Positions 8,665-18,057 of a stretch of DNA of 64,000 bases are shown in pieces. The notes under the pieces were generated by a model. It searched no databases. It saw only the letters and a list, made by a program, of their open reading frames with translations, and was not told the DNA's origin. The stretch's first letter is position 1, and each line of letters begins with the position of its first letter. The translations under genes were made by a program, and so were the position numbers. The stretch spans positions 1-64,000 of the forward strand of contig NZ_JAVFCB010000010.1 in the NCBI RefSeq assembly GCF_030865425.1, in the 5' to 3' direction. The stretch is from Microbacterium capsulatum (GTDB lineage Bacteria > Actinomycetota > Actinomycetes > Actinomycetales > Microbacteriaceae).

Positions 8665-9426
8665 TCAGTGCGAGGTCGCGGCGACGCCCAGCGCGATGAC
8701 GAGCGACAGATAGCCGACGAAGAAGAACACGAACGGGCCGAGCGCCGAGATGACCAGCGCCGCGATCCCGGATCTGCGTCCACGTCGCCTCGCGATCGCG
8801 ACGATGCCCTGCACGAGCGCCCAGATGCCGACCGCGCTCGCGACCCAGGCGGTGATCTCCCACCACAGCACGATCTGGCGCACCGGCGTGAGGATCGAGA
8901 GATCCTCGGCCGCGATCCGGGCCTCGAGCGTGGTCAGACTCGAGGCCGCGCCGACGCCGTACCCGATCTGCCAGGCGAAGACGGCGCCCACGATCGCCAG
9001 GACGACGGTGGCGACGAGCGAGAGCAGCAGGGCGATCCGGCCGAGTGCGGGCTTGCCCGCAGGGCGCGTGGTCGGAGCATACGGGGCCGCGTAGCCGGCG
9101 GCCGGCCCGGTGAACGCGCCGGGCGGCGGCTGGTACGCGGGGATCGGCATGCCCTGGGGCGGCTGCGGAACCGGCGGCAGGCCGGGACCGGGCTGCCACA
9201 CCGGAGCAGCGGAGGGCGGCTGAGCACCGTACGGCTGCGGCTGAGCACCATACGGCTGCGGCTGAGCACCGTACGGCTGCGGCGGTGCGCCATACGGCTG
9301 CGGCGGTGCGCCATACGGCTGTGGCGGTGCGCCATACGGAGCGGGTGGCGGGGCGGCCGGCGGCACGTAGTGCCCGCCCTGCTCGGAAGCCGGCGGGACG
9401 GGCGGGACCTGCTGCGGATCGCTCAC
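8665..9426 (-). CDS. Proline-rich repeat membrane protein, unknown function
   Basis: The product has 253 residues. The first 100 or so are a low-complexity Pro/Gly/Tyr/Gln region with seven near-identical PYGAPPQ / PYGAQPQ heptads, then PP-rich linker. The last 130 residues hold about four hydrophobic segments. The layout matches the large actinobacterial group of proteins with a cytoplasmic proline-rich tail and a small DUF4190-like membrane domain, but no enzyme motif is visible. The GTG start is supported by TAGGAT 6 nt upstream. It is convergent with pth. Confidence 0.8.
   Translation of the reverse strand: MSDPQQVPPVPPASEQGGHYVPPAAPPPAPYGAPPQPYGAPPQPYGAPPQPYGAQPQPYGAQPQPYGAQPPSAAPVWQPGPGLPPVPQPPQGMPIPAYQPPPGAFTGPAAGYAAPYAPTTRPAGKPALGRIALLLSLVATVVLAIVGAVFAWQIGYGVGAASSLTTLEARIAAEDLSILTPVRQIVLWWEITAWVASAVGIWALVQGIVAIARRRGRRSGIAALVISALGPFVFFFVGYLSLVIALGVAATSH
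9220..9345. repeat. Tandem repeat encoding PYGA(P/Q)PQ heptads
   Basis: Roughly 21-nt units repeat about six to seven times with few differences (GTACGGCTGCGGCTGAGCAC and CATACGGCTGCGGCGGTGCGC types on the plus strand). The two subtypes form two blocks, consistent with expansion by slippage or unequal exchange inside the membrane-protein gene. Confidence 0.8.
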
Positions 9427-9432
9427 GCCCTC

Positions 9433-9438
9433 ATCCTA
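9433..9438 (-). promoter_or_regulatory. -10 element of leaderless promoter for the proline-rich membrane protein
   Basis: TAGGAT (minus strand) ends 6 nt before the GTG at 9426. The intervening GAGGGC could instead act as a weak ribosome site. Confidence 0.5.
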
Positions 9439-9795
9439 GGGCGGCTGATTCGCCCTGCACAGCCGGGTGTTCCGGCGACTTCTCCGCAGTTTGTTTTTCT
9501 TTGCTCATCTGGGGTTCGAACGGCGGTGGTGCCGGGTCGGATGGGATATGAGATCGACGACGGCCTCGGTTCTGGTGCCCGCGGATCTGCCGCGCGCCGA
9601 GGTGTGCGGGCCGGCTTCTGCGCGACGGGCACGCGGCGCCCGATCCGCGGCCCCTCCTGGTCGGACCCGCACGGCGGCAGGCGCCGACCACGGATCCGCG
9701 GAGGGCGTCCGATCTCCGACTGCCGAGAGACGCCGGTCGGAGTCGCGCGTCCACCTCAAGGCGCGAGACCCGCCGCGGACGTCGGCGGCGCCACG
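9439..9795. other. Intergenic region without a supported gene
   Basis: About 360 bp between divergent promoters of the proline-rich protein and mfd. It begins with an AT-rich patch (TTTGTTTTTCTTTGC at 9490-9504), unusual for this window, then becomes GC-rich. Open frames cross it on both strands, but their composition (Arg/Ala/Pro-rich) looks like noise. No tRNA or known RNA is recognisable. It may hold the upstream control region of mfd. Confidence 0.5.
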
Positions 9796-9801
9796 TAGAC
9801 T
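9796..9801 (+). promoter_or_regulatory. -10 element of leaderless promoter for mfd
   Basis: TAGACT ends 6 nt before the GTG at 9808, and no ribosome-binding site precedes the start. Confidence 0.55.
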
Positions 9802-9807
9802 TCTCCG

Positions 9808-12800
9808 GTGACTGTGCAGGGGATCGTCAGGGCTCTGGAAGAGGAGGCGTCCGGATTCCGCGACGCCCTGAGCTGGGCGCAGACCGATGCCGACCTGCTG
9901 GCGAGCGCCGGGATGGACGCGCCGACCCTCTCCGGCCTCCTCGAACGCCGCGCGGCGTCCGGAAAGCCGGCCGCGCTCCTCGTCGTCGCGCCGACCGGTC
10001 GCAGGGCCGAATCGCTCGCCGCGGCGCTCGGCTCCTACCTGCCGGACGCCGAGATCCTGGACTTCCCTGCCTGGGAGACGCTGCCGCACGAACGGCTCAG
10101 CCCGAGCCCCGACACGGTCGGGCGCCGCCTCGAGGTGCTGCGCCGGATGACCGTCTGGAGCGGAGAGCGCCCGCTCGTCGTGGTCGCCTCGGTGCGCGCC
10201 GCGCTGCAGCCCGTCGCCGCCGGCCTCGGCGATGTCGAGCCGCTCGAGCTGACCGTCGGCGGACGCGGCTACGACCTCGACGCCGTCGCCGCCTCGCTCG
10301 TCGAGCGCGCCTACTCCCGGGTCGACATGGTGTCCCGCCGCGGCGAGTTCGCGGTGCGCGGCGGCATCCTCGACGTCTTCCCGCCCACCGCGGAGCACCC
10401 CTCGCGCGTCGAGTTCTTCGGCGACGAGGTCGATCGGATCCGACTCTTCTCCGTCGCCGACCAGCGCTCCCTCCCCGGCGAAGTCAGGGCCGTCGCGCTG
10501 CCCGCGAGTCGCGAGCTGCTGCTCACCCCCGAGGTGCGCGAGCGCGCCGCGGCCCTCGTCGGCACCTTCCCGGGCATCGCCGGAATGCTGCAGAAGATGG
10601 CCGAGGGGATCCCCGTCGAGGGCATGGAGTCGCTCCTGCCCGTCGTCGCCGGGCCCGTCGTGCCGCTCACCGACTACCTGCCCGAGGGCGCGGCCGTCGC
10701 GCTCGTCGATCCGGAGCGGAGCGGCGCCCGCGCCGCGAGCCTCGGCGAGACCAACCGCGAGTTCCTCGAGGCCGCGTGGAGCGCGGCCACGGCGGGGGCG
10801 TCCGCGCCGATCGACCTGCAGACCGGCGACTTCCTCTCGGTCGCCGAGCTGCGCGGAGCCCTGCACCACCGTGGCGGCGTGTGGTGGCGGCTGAGCGCCT
10901 TCGACGCCGGGCCTTCGACAAGCTCAGGGACCGATTTCATCCCCGACCAGGGCGCCGACGGGGTCAGCGCCACCCCGATCCCGTCGTTCCACGGCAACGT
11001 CGACGGCGCGATCGAGTTCACCGCCGCCCGGGTCGCAGACGGCTGGCGGGTCGTGCTCGTCGCCTCCGGTCCGGGCCTCGTCGACCGCGCCCGCGACGTG
11101 CTCGCCGACCGCGGGGTCGCGGCGCGGGTGGTGCCCTCGCTCGACGCGATCCCGGACGCGGGCGTCGCGACGCTCGTCACCGGCGCGATCGAGGCCGGGT
11201 TCCAGGTCGCATCGGCGAAGATCGCCGTGCTCACCGAGAACGAGTTCTACGGGCGCACGATCGGCGGCGACACCCGCGTCGTGAAGAAGCTCGCCTCGCG
11301 GCGCAAGAACGTCGTCGATCCGATGCAGCTGAAGGCCGGCGACTTCGTCGTGCACCAGACGCACGGCATCGCGCGCTTCGTCGAGATGACGCAGCGCGAG
11401 GTCTCCTCGGGCGGACGGAACGCCGTGAAGACCACCCGCGACTACCTCGTGCTCGAGTACGCGCCGTCGAAGCGCGGCTACCCGGGCGACAAGCTCTACG
11501 TGCCGACCGATCAGCTCGACCTGCTCTCCAAGTACGTCGGCGGTGAGGCGCCGCAGCTGTCCAAGATGGGCGGCAGCGACTGGGCGGCCGCGAAGGGCAA
11601 GGCCCGCAAGGCCGTGCGCGACATCGCCGTCGAGCTCGTGAAGCTGTACTCGGCGCGGATGGCCGCGAAGGGGTACGCGTTCGCCCCGGACACCCCCTGG
11701 CAGCGCGAGCTGGAGGAGGCGTTCCCGTTCGCCGAGACGCCGGACCAGCTGCAGACGATCGACGAGATCAAGGCCGACATGGAGCGGCCGATCCCGATGG
11801 ACCGGCTGCTGAGCGGCGACGTCGGCTTCGGCAAGACCGAGGTCGCCGTGCGCGCCGCGTTCAAGGCGATCCAGGACGGCAAGCAGGTCGCGATGCTCGT
11901 GCCGACCACCCTGCTCGTCAAGCAGCACCTGGAGACGTTCAGCGAGCGTTTCGCAGGCTTCCCGGTCAAGGTGCGCCCGCTCTCGCGCTTCCAGACCGAC
12001 AAGGAGGCGCGGCTCACCCTCGACGGGCTGCTCGAGGGATCCGTCGACATGGTGATCGGCACCCACCGGATCCTCACCGATCAGGTGATGTTCAAGGATC
12101 TGGGCCTCATGATCATCGACGAGGAGCAGCGCTTCGGCGTCGAGCACAAGGACGCGCTGAAGAAGATGAAGACGAACGTCGACATCCTCGCGATGAGCGC
12201 GACCCCGATCCCGCGCACGCTCGAGATGGCGGTCACCGGCATCCGGGAGATGTCGACCCTGCAGACCCCGCCCGAGGACCGGCACCCGATCCTCTCCTTC
12301 GTCGGCCCGAAGAGCGACAAGCAGGTCGCCGCCGCGATCCGCCGCGAGATCCTCCGCGAGGGGCAGGTCTTCTACGTGCACAACCGGGTGCAGTCGATCC
12401 AGCGCATCGCGAGCGAACTCGCCGAGCTCGTGCCCGAGGCGAGGATCGCGGTCGCCCACGGGCAGATGGGCGAGCACCAGCTGGAGCAGGTGGTCGACGA
12501 CTTCTGGGAGCGCAAGTTCGACGTGCTCGTGTCCACCACGATCATCGAGACCGGCCTGGACATCTCGAACGCGAACACGATCATCATCGACCGCGCCGAC
12601 CGCTACGGCCTCAGCCAGCTGCACCAGCTGCGCGGACGCGTCGGCCGCGGCCGCGAGCGCGCGTACGCCTACTTCCTCTACGACGACGGCAAGCCGCTGA
12701 GCGAGACGGCGGCCGACCGGCTGCAGACGATCGCGGTGAACAACGACCTCGGATCCGGCATGCAGGTCGCGCTCAAGGACCTCGAGCTGCGCGGCGCGGG

Positions 12801-13410
12801 CAATCTGCTCGGCGCCGAGCAGGCCGGGCACATCGCCGGCGTCGGCTTCGACCTGTACCTGCGCATGATCGGCGAGGCCGTCGCGACGTTCCGCGGCGAG
12901 GAGACCGAGACCGGCGCCGAACTGCGACTGGAGCTGCCTGTGGACGCGCGGATCCCCGACTCGTACATCGACAGCGAACGGCTGCGGCTGGAGGCGTACC
13001 AGAAGCTCTCCAGCGCGGCCACGGCGACGGCGTCCGAGGATGCGATCGGCCATGTCGTCGAAGAGCTCACGGACCGCTACGGCGCCCCGCCGGCCGAGGT
13101 CGAAGGTCTCGTCGCGATCGCCCGGCTGCGGCGCCGGGCGGCGCGCGCCGGGCTCACCGACGTCGTCGCGATGGGCTCGAACCTGCGGGTGGCGCCGGCG
13201 CGCTTCGAGGACTCCATGAAGGTGCGGCTGCAGCGGCTGTACCCCCAGGCCAAGCTCGTCGGCGGGGGAGAGGCGCTGGTCGTGCCGATGCCCGGACCGG
13301 ATCGGGCGGACCCCGTCGAGTGGACGGGTCAGCTGCTCACCGCGCTCTTCCCGGACTCCGTTCCCGCGGAGGCCGCATCCGAGCCCGTCGCGTCGGGATC
13401 CGCCCGATGA
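9808..13410 (+). CDS. mfd: Transcription-repair coupling factor
   Basis: Removes RNA polymerase stalled at DNA lesions and recruits UvrA. The 1200-residue product is full length. Order: UvrB-homology region (about 1-350), RNA-polymerase-interacting CarD-like domain with VHQTHGIARF near 514, RecG-like translocase with Walker A GDVGFGKTE near 670 and DEEQRF near 770, helicase motifs LRGRVGRGRERAYAYF, and the TRCF C-terminal domain. Odd: residues about 368-377 (GPSTSSGTDF) are encoded by a short repeat (10911-10938) that also lies in ppc. It is coupled to the next gene by ATGA. Confidence 0.96.
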   Translation: MTVQGIVRALEEEASGFRDALSWAQTDADLLASAGMDAPTLSGLLERRAASGKPAALLVVAPTGRRAESLAAALGSYLPDAEILDFPAWETLPHERLSPSPDTVGRRLEVLRRMTVWSGERPLVVVASVRAALQPVAAGLGDVEPLELTVGGRGYDLDAVAASLVERAYSRVDMVSRRGEFAVRGGILDVFPPTAEHPSRVEFFGDEVDRIRLFSVADQRSLPGEVRAVALPASRELLLTPEVRERAAALVGTFPGIAGMLQKMAEGIPVEGMESLLPVVAGPVVPLTDYLPEGAAVALVDPERSGARAASLGETNREFLEAAWSAATAGASAPIDLQTGDFLSVAELRGALHHRGGVWWRLSAFDAGPSTSSGTDFIPDQGADGVSATPIPSFHGNVDGAIEFTAARVADGWRVVLVASGPGLVDRARDVLADRGVAARVVPSLDAIPDAGVATLVTGAIEAGFQVASAKIAVLTENEFYGRTIGGDTRVVKKLASRRKNVVDPMQLKAGDFVVHQTHGIARFVEMTQREVSSGGRNAVKTTRDYLVLEYAPSKRGYPGDKLYVPTDQLDLLSKYVGGEAPQLSKMGGSDWAAAKGKARKAVRDIAVELVKLYSARMAAKGYAFAPDTPWQRELEEAFPFAETPDQLQTIDEIKADMERPIPMDRLLSGDVGFGKTEVAVRAAFKAIQDGKQVAMLVPTTLLVKQHLETFSERFAGFPVKVRPLSRFQTDKEARLTLDGLLEGSVDMVIGTHRILTDQVMFKDLGLMIIDEEQRFGVEHKDALKKMKTNVDILAMSATPIPRTLEMAVTGIREMSTLQTPPEDRHPILSFVGPKSDKQVAAAIRREILREGQVFYVHNRVQSIQRIASELAELVPEARIAVAHGQMGEHQLEQVVDDFWERKFDVLVSTTIIETGLDISNANTIIIDRADRYGLSQLHQLRGRVGRGRERAYAYFLYDDGKPLSETAADRLQTIAVNNDLGSGMQVALKDLELRGAGNLLGAEQAGHIAGVGFDLYLRMIGEAVATFRGEETETGAELRLELPVDARIPDSYIDSERLRLEAYQKLSSAATATASEDAIGHVVEELTDRYGAPPAEVEGLVAIARLRRRAARAGLTDVVAMGSNLRVAPARFEDSMKVRLQRLYPQAKLVGGGEALVVPMPGPDRADPVEWTGQLLTALFPDSVPAEAASEPVASGSAR
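10911..10938 (+). repeat. Short dispersed repeat inserted in frame in mfd
   Basis: The 28-nt segment containing TTCGACAAGCTCAGGGACCG encodes a low-complexity PSTSSGTD linker. A copy 23/28 identical lies in ppc at 20374-20401 on the opposite strand and also encodes PST..GTD. The insertion adds a multiple of three and falls in a non-conserved linker. Confidence 0.65.
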
Positions 13411-14027
13411 GCGGGGAGCGTCTGGTCCGTGCACGCCGCGACCGCAGCAGGCCGCGGTTGCGCGCGTCGAACCCGGGGGAGCCGCGCTGGCACTGGCTGG
13501 CCACCCGCGAGCTGCATCGCGGTCGGGTGCGGATCGACGCGGACGAGGTCGAGCTGCCCAGCGGCGAGCGGACCGTGTTCGAGGTGGATCGGAGCATCCC
13601 GTTCTCCGTCGCGACGCTGATCCTGGACGGCGAGCACGTGCTCGTCAGCCGCCAGTACCGGTACGCGATCGACCGGTGGATCCTGGACCTTCCGGGCGGT
13701 GCCGGCCGCTCCGGCGAGGCCCCCGAGGCGGCCGCGCGCCGCGAGCTCGCCGAGGAACTGGGGCTCGCAGCCGGAGAGCTGCTGCCGCTGCACACGTTCT
13801 TCCCGAGCCCGGGGCGCAGCGTCTGGGCGACCCATCTGTTCCTCGCGGCGCGGGTGCGACCGGGCCGTGCGGCGCAGGACGACCGCCCGGGGCGGGTGCA
13901 GCAGGTGCGCATGTCGCTCGCCGAGCTCGACGGCCTCATCAGCGCGGGCGAGATCGTCGATCCGCCGCTGCTCGTCGCCCGCACGATGGCCGCCGCGAAG
14001 GGTCTGCTCCCGCCGATCGGCGCCTGA
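13407..14027 (+). CDS. NUDIX hydrolase, ADP-ribose pyrophosphatase-like
   Basis: Hydrolyses a nucleoside diphosphate linked to another group; ADP-ribose or a nucleotide sugar is most likely. The 206-residue product has a complete NUDIX box: Gly98, Glu104, Arg112-Glu113, Glu116-Glu117, Gly119. An upstream SRQYRYAIDRWILDLPGG segment is typical of the ADP-ribose pyrophosphatase subgroup. It starts within the mfd stop (ATGA) and is therefore co-translated with mfd. The N-terminal 35 residues are basic and not conserved. Substrate is inferred from subgroup only. Confidence 0.88.
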   Translation: MSGERLVRARRDRSRPRLRASNPGEPRWHWLATRELHRGRVRIDADEVELPSGERTVFEVDRSIPFSVATLILDGEHVLVSRQYRYAIDRWILDLPGGAGRSGEAPEAAARRELAEELGLAAGELLPLHTFFPSPGRSVWATHLFLAARVRPGRAAQDDRPGRVQQVRMSLAELDGLISAGEIVDPPLLVARTMAAAKGLLPPIGA

Positions 14028-14063
14028 CACGTCCCGGCGCCTCGGGCGCTGCGTCGGCCTGCG

Positions 14064-14149
14064 CCGGAAAACGGAGAGGCGTGCGGCGTGTCGGGCCGGA
14101 TCCGGCCGCGGCTCGCCGTCCGTGGGCCTGATGGCTCTCTGTTTTCCGG
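14064..14149. repeat. Intergenic palindromic element, copy 1
   Basis: Arms 14064-14078 (CCGGAAAACGGAGAG) and 14135-14149 are inverted copies with one mismatch. The left arm plus the following GGCGTGCGGCGTGTCGG is nearly identical to 33197-33225 in copy 2. It sits between the NUDIX gene and the beta-helix gene. Confidence 0.7.
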
Positions 14150-14161
14150 TAAGGGCGGGAC

Positions 14162-14167
14162 TACGCT
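14162..14167 (+). promoter_or_regulatory. -10 element of leaderless promoter for the beta-helix protein
   Basis: TACGCT ends 6 nt before the ATG at 14174, with no Shine-Dalgarno between. Confidence 0.5.
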
Positions 14168-14173
14168 GACGGC

Positions 14174-14770
14174 ATGATCTACGAGCACCTCGGGTCTCGG
14201 CCCCGCATCCACGCCACCGCGGTCGTGGCCCCGTCCGCGGTGATCTCCGGCGACGTGACGATCGGACCGAACTGCCAGGTGCTGCACGGCGCCGTGATCA
14301 CCGCCGAGGGCGGCCCGATCACACTCGGTGACCACGTGATCGTGATGGAGAACGCGCTCATCCGCGCCACGGCCGCGAACCCGGTGCACATCGGCGACCA
14401 CGTGCTCGTGGGGCCGATGGCGAGCATCTCCGGCGCGACCATCGACGACGAGGTGTTCCTCGCGACCGGTACGCGGATCTTCAACGGCGCGCACATCGGG
14501 GAGCGCAGCGAGGTGCGGATCAACGCGGTCGTGCACCTGCGCACGACCCTGCCCGCCGACAGCGTCGTGCCGATCGGCTGGGTGGCGGTCGGCGACCCGG
14601 TGCTGATCCTCTCGCCCGAGCGGCACGAGGAGATCTGGGCGGCGCAGCACGAGCTCGACTTCCCCGGCTACGTCTTCGGCGTCGACCGGTCCACGCCCGA
14701 TCTGATGGTGCAGCTCACCGAGAGGTACGCGCGTTCGCTTGCGCGGCACTCCGAGGACCACGCGCTCTGA
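14174..14770 (+). CDS. Left-handed beta-helix (hexapeptide) protein of the gamma-carbonic-anhydrase family
   Basis: The 198-residue product shows many hexapeptide turns (VVAPSAVISGDVTIGPNCQV, VHIGDHVLVGPMASISG, EVFLATGTRIF) and the VMENALIRAT segment of the gamma-CA family, followed by a helical C-terminus. The stretch that normally holds two of the three zinc histidines (G-H-G-x4-H) reads GPMASIS here, so carbonic anhydrase activity is doubtful. Related proteins are annotated as acyltransferase-like or carbonic-anhydrase-like without proven reactions. Function unknown. Confidence 0.8.
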   Translation: MIYEHLGSRPRIHATAVVAPSAVISGDVTIGPNCQVLHGAVITAEGGPITLGDHVIVMENALIRATAANPVHIGDHVLVGPMASISGATIDDEVFLATGTRIFNGAHIGERSEVRINAVVHLRTTLPADSVVPIGWVAVGDPVLILSPERHEEIWAAQHELDFPGYVFGVDRSTPDLMVQLTERYARSLARHSEDHAL

Positions 14771-14890
14771 GCGGATCCGTGGTCCGCATGGCGGCTGCGC
14801 GAGACGCCTTCGGATCCTGATGGTGAATCGGTGAATCGGATCCGGATTCCGTAGCGATCCTGCGGATTTCGTCGCAGATCCATCGGGATG

Positions 14891-14896
14891 CATAAT
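14891..14896 (+). promoter_or_regulatory. Extended -10 for the APC permease
   Basis: CATAAT preceded by TG (extended -10) with a weak TTCGTC 17 nt upstream. This would give a leader of about 60 nt before the ATG at 14964. Confidence 0.4.
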
Positions 14897-14963
14897 GGAC
14901 AGCTGTTCCGCCGGACGCCCCCGGAGCCGTGCGAGGACCCCACCGCACCCCGAAGGAGAACCG

Positions 14964-16442
14964 ATGGGCACCAAGATTCAGCCGCTCGCGCACGGCGGCG
15001 GCACCCTGAAACGCAACCTGGGATTGTGGGCCATCGTCGGCCTCGGTCTCGGGTACATGACCCCGACGATCGTGTTCGACACGTTCGGCATCGTGTCGCA
15101 GCAGACCGACGACGTCGTCCCCCTCGCGTACGTGCTGGCCCTTGTCGTGATGATGTTCACGGCGGTCAGCTACGGCAAGATCGCGGGCGCGATCCCGAGC
15201 GCCGGATCCGCCTACACCTACGTACGCGAGTCGATCCACCCGAACCTCGGCTTCATGGTGGGCTGGACCTCGCTCATCGACTACATCCTGCTGCCGATGG
15301 TGAACTGCCTCATCATCCGCAACTACCTCGAGCAGCTCGTCCCGGGAATCTGGCCGGGCGTCTGGGTGATCCTGTACTGCATCGTCGTGACCTCGATCAT
15401 CTACCTGACGATGCGCGGCACCTCGAACCTGAACATGCTCCTCATCGTGTTCGCGGGCATCGTCATCATCGCCTTCGTGGCCCTGGTGTGGGTGCAGCTC
15501 GCGCAGGGCGCGGGTGCCGGCACCGTGGCCTCGGTGCAGCCGTTCTTCCACGACGGCGTGCAGTTCGGCGCGGTCCTCGCCGGTGCCACCGTCGTCTGCT
15601 TCTCGTTCATCGGCTTCGACGCCGTCACGATGTACGCGGAGGAGGCGAAGCACCCGAGGATCATGCCGAAGGCGATCCTGTACACGGTGATCCTGGGAGG
15701 TGCGATCTTCCTCATCTCCAGCTACTTCACGCAGCTGCGGTTCCCGGACTGGCACCAGTTCAACGACGCCTCGCTCAGCGACAGCTCGCTCACCCAGATC
15801 GGCGACGTCGTCGGCGGCCGCGTGTTCCAGATCATCCTCACCTCCGCGGGCTTCGCCGCGACCGTCGCGTCGGGCCTCGCCTCGCACGCCTCGGTCTCGC
15901 GCATGCTGCTCGTGATGGGCCGCAACAACGTGCTGCCGCGCCGCACCTTCGGCTACATCAACCCGAAGACCCACACGCCGACGTTCAACGTCGTGCTCGT
16001 CGGGGCGATCTGCCTGCTCGCGATGTCGTTCAGCCTGGATCTGATCGCCTCGTTCATCAACTTCGGCGCCCTCATCGCGTTCACGTTCGTGAACATCTCG
16101 GTGATCGCCTGGTTCGCCGTGCGCAAGAACCTCCGGCACACCCCGAAGGACGTCTTCCGCTACATCGTCATGCCGCTGATCGGCATGGCGCTCACCGGTC
16201 TGCTGTGGGTGAACCTCAGCCCGGACGCGCTCCTCGGCGGAGCGGTGTGGACCGTGATCGGCTTCGTCTACCTGCTCGTGCTGACCCGCGGCTTCCGGAA
16301 GAAGGTGGCGTCGTTCGACGAGAACGAGGCCGTCACCGGGTACAACAAGGTTCCGCTGGACGAGCTGGTCGGGCCCGAGCACGTCGACAGCGAGGGCGTC
16401 GACAGCGAGCATCTCGACCCGGAGCCGACCGGCGGGCGCTGA
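14964..16442 (+). CDS. APC-superfamily amino acid/polyamine permease
   Basis: Integral membrane transporter of 492 residues with about 12 hydrophobic segments. Seen: the TM1 region LGLWAIVGLGLGYMTPTIVF, IPSAGSAYTYVRESIHPNLGFMVGW split across TM2-3, and FIGFDAVTMYAEEAKHP in TM6-loop, all typical of APC amino acid permeases. I chose the ATG at 14964 for its GAAGGAGA about 5 nt upstream; an in-frame ATG at 14895 lacks one. The C-terminal 50 residues are acidic and hydrophilic. The substrate cannot be told; proximity to glutamate dehydrogenase is suggestive only. Confidence 0.88.
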   Translation: MGTKIQPLAHGGGTLKRNLGLWAIVGLGLGYMTPTIVFDTFGIVSQQTDDVVPLAYVLALVVMMFTAVSYGKIAGAIPSAGSAYTYVRESIHPNLGFMVGWTSLIDYILLPMVNCLIIRNYLEQLVPGIWPGVWVILYCIVVTSIIYLTMRGTSNLNMLLIVFAGIVIIAFVALVWVQLAQGAGAGTVASVQPFFHDGVQFGAVLAGATVVCFSFIGFDAVTMYAEEAKHPRIMPKAILYTVILGGAIFLISSYFTQLRFPDWHQFNDASLSDSSLTQIGDVVGGRVFQIILTSAGFAATVASGLASHASVSRMLLVMGRNNVLPRRTFGYINPKTHTPTFNVVLVGAICLLAMSFSLDLIASFINFGALIAFTFVNISVIAWFAVRKNLRHTPKDVFRYIVMPLIGMALTGLLWVNLSPDALLGGAVWTVIGFVYLLVLTRGFRKKVASFDENEAVTGYNKVPLDELVGPEHVDSEGVDSEHLDPEPTGGR

Positions 16443-16461
16443 CCCCGGTCCGACCGCGACG

Positions 16462-16500
16462 ACGAAGCGCCGGCCCCCGCGGAGGGGACCGGCGCTTCGT
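16462..16500. terminator. Bidirectional terminator between the APC permease and gdhA
   Basis: A 12-bp perfect stem, ACGAAGCGCCGG (16462-16473) with its complement at 16489-16500, has a further CCC/GGG pairing inside the loop. It lies between convergent genes. Confidence 0.8.
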
Positions 16501-16520
16501 GGCGTGCGTGGCGGGATCCG

Positions 16521-17987
<1,467 letters not shown>

Positions 17988-17994
17988 CTAATAC

Positions 17995-18040
17995 AGCAGA
18001 TTCCTCACTTCCGGGCCGTTATGGAAGTGAGGAATCTGCT
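17995..18040. repeat. 18-bp perfect palindrome between ppc and gdhA
   Basis: AGCAGATTCCTCACTTCC (17995-18012) is followed by a 10-nt loop and its exact complement (18023-18040). A third, partial copy, GGATTCCTCACT, lies at 17976-17987. It is 17 bp after the ppc stop and about 90 bp before the gdhA start, so it could terminate ppc, bind a regulator of gdhA, or be a REP-like element. Confidence 0.75.
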
Positions 18041-18057
18041 ATACGCACGACTTGAGC

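Noticed and set aside
9509..9524. tRNA-like GGTTCGAAC near 9514
   Set aside because: No matching T-stem, acceptor stem or anticodon arm could be built around it.
10861..10940. Frameshift or pseudogene in mfd at the repeat
   Set aside because: The repeat keeps the reading frame, and the domains before and after are intact.
10924..13434. 836-codon open frame opposite mfd
   Set aside because: Composition is skewed and no family motif is seen, whereas mfd is complete on the plus strand.
14064..14149. CRISPR or small attachment site
   Set aside because: Only one inverted pair is present, with no spacer series and no integrase or tRNA nearby.
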